From: Aeromicrobium erythreum
Lineage (GTDB): Bacteria > Actinomycetota > Actinomycetes > Propionibacteriales > Nocardioidaceae
Assembly (NCBI RefSeq): GCF_001509405.1
Contig: NZ_CP011502.1
Coordinates: forward strand, 3,224,001-3,288,000
Length of the DNA stretch: 64,000 bases
Direction: 5' to 3'
Shown here: positions 18,223-25,491 of the stretch, one piece after another
Position numbering within the stretch: the first letter of the stretch is position 1
Layout: every line of letters starts with the position of its first letter
Notes under the pieces: generated by a model
Database searches by the model: none
Told to the model about the DNA's origin: nothing
The model's input: the letters and a program-made list of their open reading frames with translations, nothing else
Position numbers and translations under genes: made by a program

Positions 18223-19295
18223 GGATCTGCCTCGTCGCGTCCGCCCGCTTCCCCGTCGCCGAGCCGTTCCAGGGAGGCCTCGAGGCGCACACGGCCACGC
18301 TGGCCCACGCGCTCGCCGACCGCGGCCACCGGGTGAGCGTCTTCGCCGCACCCGGGTCCGACCCCTCACTCGACGTCGAGGAGCTCGACGTGCCGCCGTT
18401 CGAGCCGAGCGCGGCGGCGCGGGCCGACGTGGGCGCGCACCCTGACGCGTGGATGCGCGAGCACCACGCCTACCTGGCGCTCATGCTCCGGCTCGCCCGC
18501 GGCGGGCAGTCGCGCTTCGACGTCGTGCACAACAACAGCCTCCACCACCTCCCCGTGGCGATGGCGCCGATGCTGTCGGTGCCGATGGTGACGACCCTGC
18601 ACACCCCGCCGCTGGGCTGGCTCGAGTCGGCCATCGCGATGTCGGGCGGCGCGTCGACGTTCGCCGCCGTCAGCCGGCACACCGCCGCGGCCTGGTCCCG
18701 CGCCGTGCAGGCCGAGGTGGTGCCCAACGGCGTCGACACGTCCCGGTGGCAGCCGGGTCCGGGGGGCGGGCGGGCGGTGTGGACGGGCCGACTCGTGCCG
18801 GAGAAGGCTCCGCACCTGGCCATCCTCGCCGCCCGACGCGCCGGTCTCGCGATCGACCTCGCGGGACCCGTGCTGGACGCCGACTACGTGCGTCGCGAGG
18901 TCGAGCCGCTGCTCGGCGACGACGCCCGGCTCGTCGGCCACCTGCACACCGACGCCCTCTGCGACCTCGTCGGGCGGGCCGGCGTGGCGCTCGTGACGCC
19001 GCAGTGGGACGAGCCGTACGGCCTCGTCGCGGCGGAGGCCATGGCCTGCGGCACCCCCGTGGCGGCGTTCGCGCGCGGTGCGCTGGCCGAGGTGGTCGGG
19101 GTGTCGGCCGGGCGGCTGGCGCGACCCGACGACGTCGACGACCTCGCCCGCGCCGCCCGCGAGGCGGTCGCGCTCGACCGTACCGCCGTCCGCGACCATG
19201 CGGTACGGCACTGCTCCGTGCAGCGGATGGTCACGCGCTACGAGGAGCTCTACGCCCGCGCCGAGAGCCCGACCCAGCCCGCCGAGGCCTCATGA
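18219..19295 (+). CDS. Glycosyltransferase family 4 protein
   Basis: 358 residues. GGLEAHTATLAHALADRGHRVSVF is the GT4 N-terminal signature. The nucleotide-sugar half has VPNGVDTSRW, WTGRLVPEKAPHLAI and WDEPYGLVAAEAMACGTPVAAF, with the E-x7-E-like catalytic region. It probably uses a nucleotide sugar on the cytoplasmic face of the membrane. Coupled by ATGA overlaps at both ends. Confidence 0.9.
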   Translation: MRICLVASARFPVAEPFQGGLEAHTATLAHALADRGHRVSVFAAPGSDPSLDVEELDVPPFEPSAAARADVGAHPDAWMREHHAYLALMLRLARGGQSRFDVVHNNSLHHLPVAMAPMLSVPMVTTLHTPPLGWLESAIAMSGGASTFAAVSRHTAAAWSRAVQAEVVPNGVDTSRWQPGPGGGRAVWTGRLVPEKAPHLAILAARRAGLAIDLAGPVLDADYVRREVEPLLGDDARLVGHLHTDALCDLVGRAGVALVTPQWDEPYGLVAAEAMACGTPVAAFARGALAEVVGVSAGRLARPDDVDDLARAAREAVALDRTAVRDHAVRHCSVQRMVTRYEELYARAESPTQPAEAS

Positions 19296-20314
19296 TCGGC
19301 TACTACGTCCACCACCACGGGCACGGGCACGTCATGCGGGCGACGACGCTCCTGCCCCACCTCGGAGGGCACGAGGTGACCGGGTTCTCGACGCTGCCCG
19401 CGCCGCGCGGCTGGCCGCAGCTGTGGATCGGGCTTGACCCGGACGCCGACGACGACCCGTTCGAGCTCCCGCCGGACCCGACCGCCGGCGGGGTCTTCCA
19501 CTGGGTGCCCCGCGGGCACGACGGCCTGCGCTCGCGCATGGCGACGATCTCGCGGTGGATCGACCTGACCGACCCCGACGTCGTCGTCGTGGACACGTCG
19601 GTCGAGGTGGCCGCGCTCTGCCGCCTGCACGGCGTGCCCGTGGTGCAGATGCTGCAGCCCGGCGTCCGCACCGACCGGCCGCACCAGCTGGCCCTCGACC
19701 TCGCCGACCGCATCGTCGCGCCGTGGCCCGCCGACGTCGCGGGCGTCGTCGAGGGTGTCGCCCCCGACGACCCGCGGCTCGTGCACGTGGGCGCGTTCTC
19801 GCGCTTCGACGACCGCCCGGAGCCGCACGCGGTCGCGCCTCCGGCCACGCGCCAGGTGACCGTCCTGTCGGGCACCGGTGGACCCGGCATCGACGACGCC
19901 TCGCTCGAGCGCGCCCGACGCAACACCCCCGGCTGGACGTGGACGGTGCTCGGTGGCCACGCCGGCTCCTGGCTGGACGACCCGTGGCCCGCACTGCTGC
20001 GCGCCGACGTCGTCGTGACCCACGCCGGGCAGAACGCGCTGGCCGAGGTGGCCGCGGCGCGTCGGCCTGCTGTGGTCGTGCCGCAGGAGCGTCCGCACGA
20101 CGAGCAGCGGACCACCGCCGCGGCACTGCGGGCCGACGGGCGGCTGCCCGTCGTCGTCGCCGAGGCGCCCGCCGACGACGACTGGGCCGCGCTGCTGGAG
20201 CAGGCGGTGCGTCGCGACGGACGCGACTGGGAGGTCTGGAACGACGGCAAGGGCGCCGCCCGCGCCGCCGAGATCGTCCTCGAGGTGGCGCACGCGCGGA
20301 CGGACAGCCGATGA
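19292..20314 (+). CDS. MurG-like (GT28 C-terminal) glycosyltransferase
   Basis: 340 residues. The N-terminal GHGHVMRATTLLPHL matches the glycine-rich acceptor loop of MurG/GT28 and macrolide-type enzymes. The C-terminal VVTHAGQNALAEVAAARRPAVVVPQ is the UDP-sugar site. 'DVVVVDTSVEVAALCRLHGVPV' is typical of the teichuronic/UGT group. It lacks MurG neighbours and is not the peptidoglycan enzyme. ATGA overlaps join it to both neighbours. Confidence 0.86.
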   Translation: MIGYYVHHHGHGHVMRATTLLPHLGGHEVTGFSTLPAPRGWPQLWIGLDPDADDDPFELPPDPTAGGVFHWVPRGHDGLRSRMATISRWIDLTDPDVVVVDTSVEVAALCRLHGVPVVQMLQPGVRTDRPHQLALDLADRIVAPWPADVAGVVEGVAPDDPRLVHVGAFSRFDDRPEPHAVAPPATRQVTVLSGTGGPGIDDASLERARRNTPGWTWTVLGGHAGSWLDDPWPALLRADVVVTHAGQNALAEVAAARRPAVVVPQERPHDEQRTTAAALRADGRLPVVVAEAPADDDWAALLEQAVRRDGRDWEVWNDGKGAARAAEIVLEVAHARTDSR

Positions 20315-21192
20315 CGCCGCAGGGGTCGGGCCGGGTCGCGGTCGTGACGGTCGTGCACGGCCGGCACCGTCACCTGTGGCTGCAGCAACGGTCGCTCGCG
20401 GAGGGCGCCGTGCCGCCCGACGACCACGTCGTGGTGGCGATGGGCGACCCGCGCGCCGCGTGGTGGCCGGCGCCCGGGCGACGGCCGCACGTCGTGCACC
20501 TGCCCCTCGCCGACGAGCGGCTGCCGCTCGCCGCGGCCCGCAACCTCGGGGCGCGCACGGCGATCGAGCGCGGAGCCGACCTGGTCGTGCTCCTCGACGT
20601 CGACTGCCTCGCCTCGCCCGGGCTCGTCCTCGCCTACGAGGAGGCGTCGCGGCGTCCGCTCGCGGAGGACGCGGTGCTCTGCGGACCGGTCTCGTACCTG
20701 CCCCCGCCGCCGGCCGGCGGCTACGACCTGCACACCGTGCACACGCTCGCGACGCCGCACCCGGCGCGCCCCGCGCCGCCCGCGGGCGACGTGGTCGTCG
20801 ACGCGGACGGGCACGACCTGTTCTGGTCGCTCTCCTTCGCCCTCACCCCGCAGACCTGGGAGCGGGTCGGCGGGTTCGACGAGGCGTACGCCGGCTACGG
20901 CGCCGAGGACACCGACTTCGGGCAGCGGGCGGCGGCGGCCGGCGTGCCGCTCGCATGGGTGGGCGGCGCGCGGGCCTCGCACCAGCACCACCCGACGCAG
21001 ACCCCGCCGGTGCAGCACCTCGACGACGTGCTCCGCAACGGCCGCCTGTTCCGCGACCGCTGGGGGCGGTGGCCCATGCAGGGCTGGCTCGACGCCTTCG
21101 AGGAGCAGGGCCTGGTGCGTCGCACCGCCCACGGCGACTACGCGAGGGCCGACGCGCCCGAGTCGCCCGTGGCTGCCACGATGGACGCGTGA
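20311..21192 (+). CDS. Glycosyltransferase family 2 (GT-A fold)
   Basis: 293 residues. VVLLDVDC supplies the DxD metal site, and VGGFDEAYAGYGAEDTDFGQRA is the C-terminal galactosyltransferase-type motif with its catalytic acidic pair. It closes the four-gene glycosyltransferase set and overlaps the next gene (GTGA). The set lacks a polymerase, flippase or initiating transferase, so it may decorate a glycolipid or small polymer rather than build a capsule. Confidence 0.87.
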   Translation: MTPQGSGRVAVVTVVHGRHRHLWLQQRSLAEGAVPPDDHVVVAMGDPRAAWWPAPGRRPHVVHLPLADERLPLAAARNLGARTAIERGADLVVLLDVDCLASPGLVLAYEEASRRPLAEDAVLCGPVSYLPPPPAGGYDLHTVHTLATPHPARPAPPAGDVVVDADGHDLFWSLSFALTPQTWERVGGFDEAYAGYGAEDTDFGQRAAAAGVPLAWVGGARASHQHHPTQTPPVQHLDDVLRNGRLFRDRWGRWPMQGWLDAFEEQGLVRRTAHGDYARADAPESPVAATMDA

Positions 21193-21806
21193 CGTCCGTC
21201 TCCGTGGCCCTCGCCGCCCTCGCGGCGCTGCTGCCGATCACCAACCCGCTCGGGGCCGTGGCCGCCTTCGCGGCCCTCACCGAGGGCCAGCCCGCCGATC
21301 AGGTGCGACGTCAGGCGTGGCGCACCGGCATCTACGTGGCGGCCATCCTGGGCGTGTTCGCGCTCCTCGGCAGCCTCGTGCTGAGCGCCTTCGGCATCAC
21401 GATCGCCTCGTTGCAGATCGCCGGCGGCCTCGTGGTGGCGCACTCGGGCTTCGGCATGATCGTGCCGTGGGAGACGAGCACGGACGCCGAGAAGGAGCAC
21501 GCCGCCGCGAAGGCCGACGTGTCGTTCTCGCCCATGGCGCTGCCGCTGGTGGCCGGGCCGGGGGCGATCGGCGTGATCATCGCGCTGTCCGCGCGCCACC
21601 CCGACCCGCTCGACCGCGTCGGCATCCTCGTCGCGGGCCTCGCGATCGGTCTGCTCATCGCGCTCGCGCTGCGCTTCGCCACGCCGGTCGTCGACCGGCT
21701 CGGCCCGACCGGCATCGGCGCCCTTACCCGCGTGATGGGCTTCCTCATCCTCGCGATCGGCGTCGAGCTGTTCGTGCACGGCGTGCTGGCCGTCCTGCCC
21801 TCGTAG
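21189..21806 (+). CDS. MarC-family (UPF0056) integral membrane protein
   Basis: 205 residues from GTG 21189. Six hydrophobic segments; LLPITNPLGAVAAFAALTEG and ALPLVAGPGAIGVIIAL are the two paired MarC signatures. MarC proteins are no longer thought to cause multidrug resistance and their substrate is unknown. Its start overlaps the GT2 stop, so it is translated with the glycosyltransferases, which may mean a role in envelope export. Confidence 0.9.
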   Translation: MTSVSVALAALAALLPITNPLGAVAAFAALTEGQPADQVRRQAWRTGIYVAAILGVFALLGSLVLSAFGITIASLQIAGGLVVAHSGFGMIVPWETSTDAEKEHAAAKADVSFSPMALPLVAGPGAIGVIIALSARHPDPLDRVGILVAGLAIGLLIALALRFATPVVDRLGPTGIGALTRVMGFLILAIGVELFVHGVLAVLPS

Positions 21807-21809
21807 GCT
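21804..21809 (+). promoter_or_regulatory. -10 element of a probable leaderless promoter
   Basis: TAGGCT, which also supplies the marC stop codon, ends seven bases before the next ATG. No ribosome site lies between. Confidence 0.45.
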
Positions 21810-21816
21810 CCTGCCC

Positions 21817-22269
21817 ATGCGGGAGGCCGAGATCTTCGACGTCGACGGCACGTTGTGCGACGTCTCGGGCGTCCGGCACCACGTGCGTGGGGAGCGACGC
21901 AACTTCGAGGCGTTCCACGAGGCCGCCCTCGGCTGCCCGCCGCACGCCTGGGTCGTCGACGGGGCACGGGCCGCGGCGCGCGAGGGTCGGGCCGTCGTCG
22001 TGGTCACTGCCCGCCGCGAGCACTGGCGCGCGGGAACGTCGTTCTGGCTCGCGCTGCACGACGTGCCGTCGGACCACCTCTACCTGCGCGGCGAGCACGA
22101 CGGCCGCCCCGACGTCGAGGTCAAGCGCGACGTCCTCGCGCAGGTGCGCCAGCGCTACCGCGTCGTCCGCGCCTGGGACGACAACCCGAACGTGATCTCG
22201 CTGTGGGAGTCCGAGGGCATCGACGTCGTCGTCGTGCCCGGCTGGGACGACGAGCCGTCCCGTCCGTAG
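21817..22269 (+). CDS. HAD-type phosphatase, polynucleotide-kinase 3'-phosphatase-like
   Basis: 150 residues. HAD motif I is DVDGTLCDVSG, motif II is VVVVTARREHWRAGT, and the acidic motif is AWDDNPNVISLW. Its size and the WLALHDVPSDHLYLR segment resemble the C-terminal phosphatase part of T4 polynucleotide kinase. It may remove 3' or small-molecule phosphates; no kinase domain is fused. A leaderless start is likely from the TAGGCT seven bases upstream. Confidence 0.8.
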   Translation: MREAEIFDVDGTLCDVSGVRHHVRGERRNFEAFHEAALGCPPHAWVVDGARAAAREGRAVVVVTARREHWRAGTSFWLALHDVPSDHLYLRGEHDGRPDVEVKRDVLAQVRQRYRVVRAWDDNPNVISLWESEGIDVVVVPGWDDEPSRP

Positions 22270-22284
22270 AGGCCGACGCGCCGC

Positions 22285-22569
22285 TCAGCGACCGAAGGCG
22301 GCGAGGAGGTCGCTGACCATGGTGGTCGACTCCTCGGGGTGGCGCAGGGGACCGTCGGGGTGCACCTCGTAGCGGTTGCGTCGCCCGACCTTGGTGCGCG
22401 TGAGGTACCCGGCCTCCTCGAGGTCGCGCAGGATCGTGCGGGCGGCGCGCTCGGAGATGCCGACGCGCTCGCTGAGGCTGGTGAGCAGGATGCCCGGCTC
22501 GCGCGCGACGAGGACGAGCACGTGGCCGTGGTTGCTGAGAAAGGTCCACGAGGAGCGCTCCGACGTCAC
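22285..22569 (-). CDS. Winged-helix transcriptional regulator, divergent from sbtA
   Basis: 94 residues from GTG 22569. It is a compact winged helix: LTSLSERVGISERAARTILRDLEEAGYL is the helix-turn-helix, followed by a basic wing (TRTKVGRRNRYEV). There is no ligand domain, so it may sense through the short C-terminus or act simply as a repressor. It reads away from sbtA across 158 bases holding a perfect palindrome, a plausible shared operator. Confidence 0.85.
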   Translation of the reverse strand: MTSERSSWTFLSNHGHVLVLVAREPGILLTSLSERVGISERAARTILRDLEEAGYLTRTKVGRRNRYEVHPDGPLRHPEESTTMVSDLLAAFGR

Positions 22570-22623
22570 GCACCCAGCCTAGCCGCGAAGGTGTCGTGCC
22601 TCACGTAGGCTACACCGGCACCT

Positions 22624-22637
22624 CAATACCGGTATTG
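22624..22637. promoter_or_regulatory. Perfect palindrome, candidate operator
   Basis: CAATACCGGTATTG is a 14-base perfect dyad and unusually AT-rich for this region. It lies between the divergent winged-helix gene and sbtA, about 90 bases before the sbtA start, in the place expected for an operator controlling one or both genes. Confidence 0.55.
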
Positions 22638-22727
22638 TGCTTCCCGTTAACGATCTCTCACCGCGCGGCGCCGGACGGGGTGGCGACACCGCGCGGACGA
22701 GATCCCCCTGCCAGTCCAGGAGTCCTC

Positions 22728-23774
22728 GTGGATCTCTCCATGCTCAGCAACCTCACCGACCCGGTCATCCTGTTCTTCGTCCTCGGACTGCTCGCCGGCA
22801 CCCTGCGCTCGAACCTCGAGGTGCCACCGGCCGTCACGAAGTTCCTCTCCCTCTACCTGCTCATGTCGATCGGCTTCAAGGGCGGCGAGGCGCTCGCGGC
22901 CACCGGCATCACCAGCACCGCCCTCACCGTCATGGGCCTCGCGGTGCTCCTGTCCGTCGTCATCCCGGTCGTCGGGTACCGCGTGCTGCGCCGGCGGGTG
23001 GCGCCCTTCGACGCGGCGGCGATCGCGGCCACCTACGGCTCGGTCAGTGCCGTCACGTTCGTCGCGGCGACGCAGTTCGTGACCTCGCGTGGCGACGAGC
23101 CCGGCGGCTACATGACGGTCGCGCTGGTCATGATGGAGACGCCCGCGGTGATCATGGCCGTGCTGCTCGCCACCTGGGTGCGCTCGCAGCGTCGGGCGGC
23201 CGAGCCGGCCCTCGTGGCCGCGCGGACCACCGGCTCCGGACCCGACGCCCCCACGACGCCGACGTCGGACCTGCCCCCGGCCGGCGCGAGCGTGGGCAGC
23301 ATCCTGCGCGGGGCGTTCACCGAGGGCACGTTCCTGCTCCTCGTCGGCTCCCTGGTCATCGGCGTCGCCTCCGGATCGAGCGGCGCGGAGACCATGGCGC
23401 CGCTGTTGCACGACCTCTTCAAGGGGCTGCTGGCGTTCTTCCTGCTCGACATGGGCCTCGTCGTGGCCCGGCAGCTGCGCGAGGTCAAGGGGGTCCCGCC
23501 GTTCCTGATCGGCTTCGCCGTCGTGATGCCGCTGCTCGGCGCGACGCTCGCGCTGGCCCTGGGCGTCCTGGCCGGTCTCTCCATCGGCGACCTGACGCTG
23601 CTGACCGTGCTGGCGGCCAGCGGCTCGTACATCGTCGTCCCGGCCGTGGCGCGCCACGCGATCCCGGAGGCGCTGCCGTCGCGCTACCTGACGATGTCGC
23701 TCGGCATCACGTTCCCGTTCAACATCGTCCTCGGCATCCCGCTGTACCACGCGATCGCCGGGGTGCTCGCGTGA
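22728..23774 (+). CDS. SbtA-like sodium-dependent bicarbonate transporter
   Basis: 348 residues with ten predicted membrane segments in two five-helix halves, separated by a hydrophilic loop at about 150-190. Motifs near the N-terminus (TDPVILFFVLGLLAGTLRS, then KFLSLYLLMSIGFKGG) and the second half (GTFLLLVGSLVIG, LFKGLLAFFLLDMGLVVA) match the SbtA family of Na+/HCO3- symporters. GTG 22728 has CAGGAG five bases upstream. There is no adjacent SbtB (PII-like) gene; instead an enoyl-reductase gene overlaps its stop. Confidence 0.9.
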   Translation: MDLSMLSNLTDPVILFFVLGLLAGTLRSNLEVPPAVTKFLSLYLLMSIGFKGGEALAATGITSTALTVMGLAVLLSVVIPVVGYRVLRRRVAPFDAAAIAATYGSVSAVTFVAATQFVTSRGDEPGGYMTVALVMMETPAVIMAVLLATWVRSQRRAAEPALVAARTTGSGPDAPTTPTSDLPPAGASVGSILRGAFTEGTFLLLVGSLVIGVASGSSGAETMAPLLHDLFKGLLAFFLLDMGLVVARQLREVKGVPPFLIGFAVVMPLLGATLALALGVLAGLSIGDLTLLTVLAASGSYIVVPAVARHAIPEALPSRYLTMSLGITFPFNIVLGIPLYHAIAGVLA

Positions 23775-24568
23775 GCGCGGGCCTGCTGGCCGGCAAGGTC
23801 GTGCTGGTGACGGGGGTCGTCACCACCGAGAGCATCGCCTACGGCGTGGCTCGACGGGCCGGCGAGCTGGGCGCCCAGGTCGTGCTCACGGCCCTCGACC
23901 GCGACCTCGAGCGCGCGAGAGAGGCGGCGCGGTCGCTCGACGTCGACACCGTCCTCACCTACGACGTCACCCGCCCGGGCGCGGGCCTGGAGCTGGTCGA
24001 GGCCGTTGGCGAGCGCTTCGGACGTCTCGACGCGGCGCTGCACGCCATCGCGTTCGCGCCGCGGGCGGCACTGTCGGGCTCGATGCTGGGCGTCGACCCT
24101 GCACAGCTCGAGCAGGCGTTCCGCACGAGCACCGTCTCCTACGCGGAGCTGGCGGAGGTGCTGCGCCGACTGAGCCCGCCGCCGGGGGCCAGCCTCGTCG
24201 GGCTCGACTTCGACGCCGCAGGGGCGTGGTCGGTCTACAACTGGATGGGCGTGTGCAAGGCGGGCCTGGAGTCGCTCAACCGCTACCTCGCCCGCGACCT
24301 GGGCGCGATCGGCATCCGCAGCAACCTGGTCGCGGCCGGACCCGTCCACACCCGCGCCGCCAGCGGCATCCCGGGCTTCGAGGAGCTGCTCGACGCGTGG
24401 GAGCAGCGGTCGCCCCTGCCGTGGGACCCCCGCGACACCGAGCCTGTCGCCGACTCGGTCTGCTACCTCTTCTCCGACCTCGCACGAGCCGTCACCGGCG
24501 AGATCCTGCACGTCGACGGCGGCTACCACGCCATGGCCGGCCCCCTGAGGGGGCCGGGGCGGGGGTGA
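23771..24568 (+). CDS. InhA/FabI-like enoyl-ACP reductase
   Basis: 265 residues of the short-chain dehydrogenase fold. The atypical FabI nucleotide loop (VLVTGVVTTESIAYGVA) and the catalytic pair Y156 and K163 in YNWMGVCKAGLES closely match InhA (Tyr158/Lys165). C-terminal GEILHVDGGYHAM is also typical. It should reduce enoyl-ACP with NADH in fatty acid elongation. It is translationally coupled to sbtA (GTGA), away from any fabG, an unusual setting that could reflect bicarbonate supply to acyl-CoA carboxylation or mere chance. The C-terminal coding end holds a GGCCCCC/GGGGGCC hairpin. Confidence 0.88.
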   Translation: MSAGLLAGKVVLVTGVVTTESIAYGVARRAGELGAQVVLTALDRDLERAREAARSLDVDTVLTYDVTRPGAGLELVEAVGERFGRLDAALHAIAFAPRAALSGSMLGVDPAQLEQAFRTSTVSYAELAEVLRRLSPPPGASLVGLDFDAAGAWSVYNWMGVCKAGLESLNRYLARDLGAIGIRSNLVAAGPVHTRAASGIPGFEELLDAWEQRSPLPWDPRDTEPVADSVCYLFSDLARAVTGEILHVDGGYHAMAGPLRGPGRG

Positions 24569-24574
24569 GGGGAC

Positions 24575-24696
24575 GGCTGGACGCAGGATTCTGCCGTCCT
24601 GCGTCCAGCCCCGAAGGATGCTGCGTTGGTGACGGGATCCCGTCACCAACGCAGCATCCTTCGACCCTTGGCACGCGGACGCAGACGCGTGCGTCC
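24575..24696. repeat. Double palindromic intergenic element, copy 1
   Basis: A 14-base stem (24575-24588 with 24597-24610) is followed by a 52-base perfect palindrome with no loop (24612-24663, centre GGGATCCC). Then comes ACGCGGACGCAGA ending in GCGTCC at 24696. A degenerate relative in the same orientation lies at 27178-27285, and parts recur near 10131-10215. The two copies bracket the bacteriocin-like region. Confidence 0.85.
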
Positions 24697-24753
24697 GCCG
24701 TCGGGACCTCGAGGGCACGTGACGGGCGTGGCGCGGTGGCGCACGATGGGCGG

Positions 24754-25149
24754 GTGCTGCACCACCTCGACCACCTCGTCCTCACCGTCGCCGACGTCGA
24801 CGCGACGGTCCGCTTCTACGGTGACGTCCTCGGGCTCGAGGCCCGGACCTTCGGCGAGGGACGGACGGCCCTCCACGCGCCGGGCTGGAAGATCAACCTG
24901 CACGAGGCCGCGGCGCCGATCGAGCCGCACGCCGCCGCACCGACCCCCGGCTCGGCCGACCTCTGCTTCATCGTCGACCGCCCCCTGGGGGAGGTCGAGC
25001 GGACGCTCGCCGGCGCCGGCGTGCCCGTCGAGCTCGGACCCGTCGACCGGACCGGCTCCTCCGGACCGATCCGCAGCGTCTACGTCCGCGACCCGGACGG
25101 CAACCTCGTCGAGCTGTCCGTCCCGCGCGAGGAGCAGGGCGCGTCCTGA
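24754..25149 (+). CDS. VOC (glyoxalase/bleomycin-resistance fold) protein
   Basis: 131 residues from GTG 24754. LHHLDHLVLTVADVDATVRFYGDVLGL and RDPDGNLVELS are the paired beta-alpha-beta motifs of VOC proteins, with the first His and the last Glu positioned as metal ligands. These include glyoxalases, dioxygenases and drug-binding proteins; the substrate is unknown. CACGAT six bases upstream may be a leaderless -10. Confidence 0.88.
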   Translation: MLHHLDHLVLTVADVDATVRFYGDVLGLEARTFGEGRTALHAPGWKINLHEAAAPIEPHAAAPTPGSADLCFIVDRPLGEVERTLAGAGVPVELGPVDRTGSSGPIRSVYVRDPDGNLVELSVPREEQGAS

Positions 25150-25236
25150 AGGACGTCTCGCACCGACGGAGCCGGTGAGGCCGCGCTCCCCGTGCTGCAG
25201 CTCGAGCGCCTCGGGCGACGTCGCGGAGGGGCGTGA

Positions 25237-25280
25237 GACGGCACTGTGGCTGGTCGGAATCGGCCAGTCACAGTGCCGTC
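25237..25280. terminator. Bidirectional hairpin between convergent genes
   Basis: A 17-base stem with one mismatch (25237-25253 with 25264-25280, starting GACGGCACTGTG) lies between the rightward VOC gene and the leftward two-gene operon. Confidence 0.7.
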
Positions 25281-25285
25281 GTGGT

Positions 25286-25480
25286 TCAGCTGGAGGCGTT
25301 CTTCACGCGCCGTTGCTGCAGCTGCGTCCGTCCGAATGCCGCCCAGAGGATGTAGAGGACGACCGCAGCGGCGACGATGTAGGCGCCGGTCGCGGCGTCG
25401 GCACTGCCGAAGATGTTGACGGCGATCGCGGCCACGGCCACGATCGAGAACAGCGTGCGGTAGTTGTTGAGCGTTTCCAT
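25286..25480 (-). CDS. Small two-segment membrane protein, candidate immunity protein
   Basis: 64 residues. Two hydrophobic stretches (LFSIVAVAAIAVNIFG and AAAVVLYILWAAFG) are joined by a short polar turn, and the C-terminus is basic (RTQLQQRRVKN). ATG 25480 is preceded by GGGGGAG at five bases, only 11 bases after the upstream stop, so the two genes share a transcript. Size, topology and position fit bacteriocin immunity proteins, which sit in the producer's membrane. This is inference; no family is recognised. Confidence 0.7.
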   Translation of the reverse strand: METLNNYRTLFSIVAVAAIAVNIFGSADAATGAYIVAAAVVLYILWAAFGRTQLQQRRVKNASS

Positions 25481-25491
25481 GATCTCCCCCG

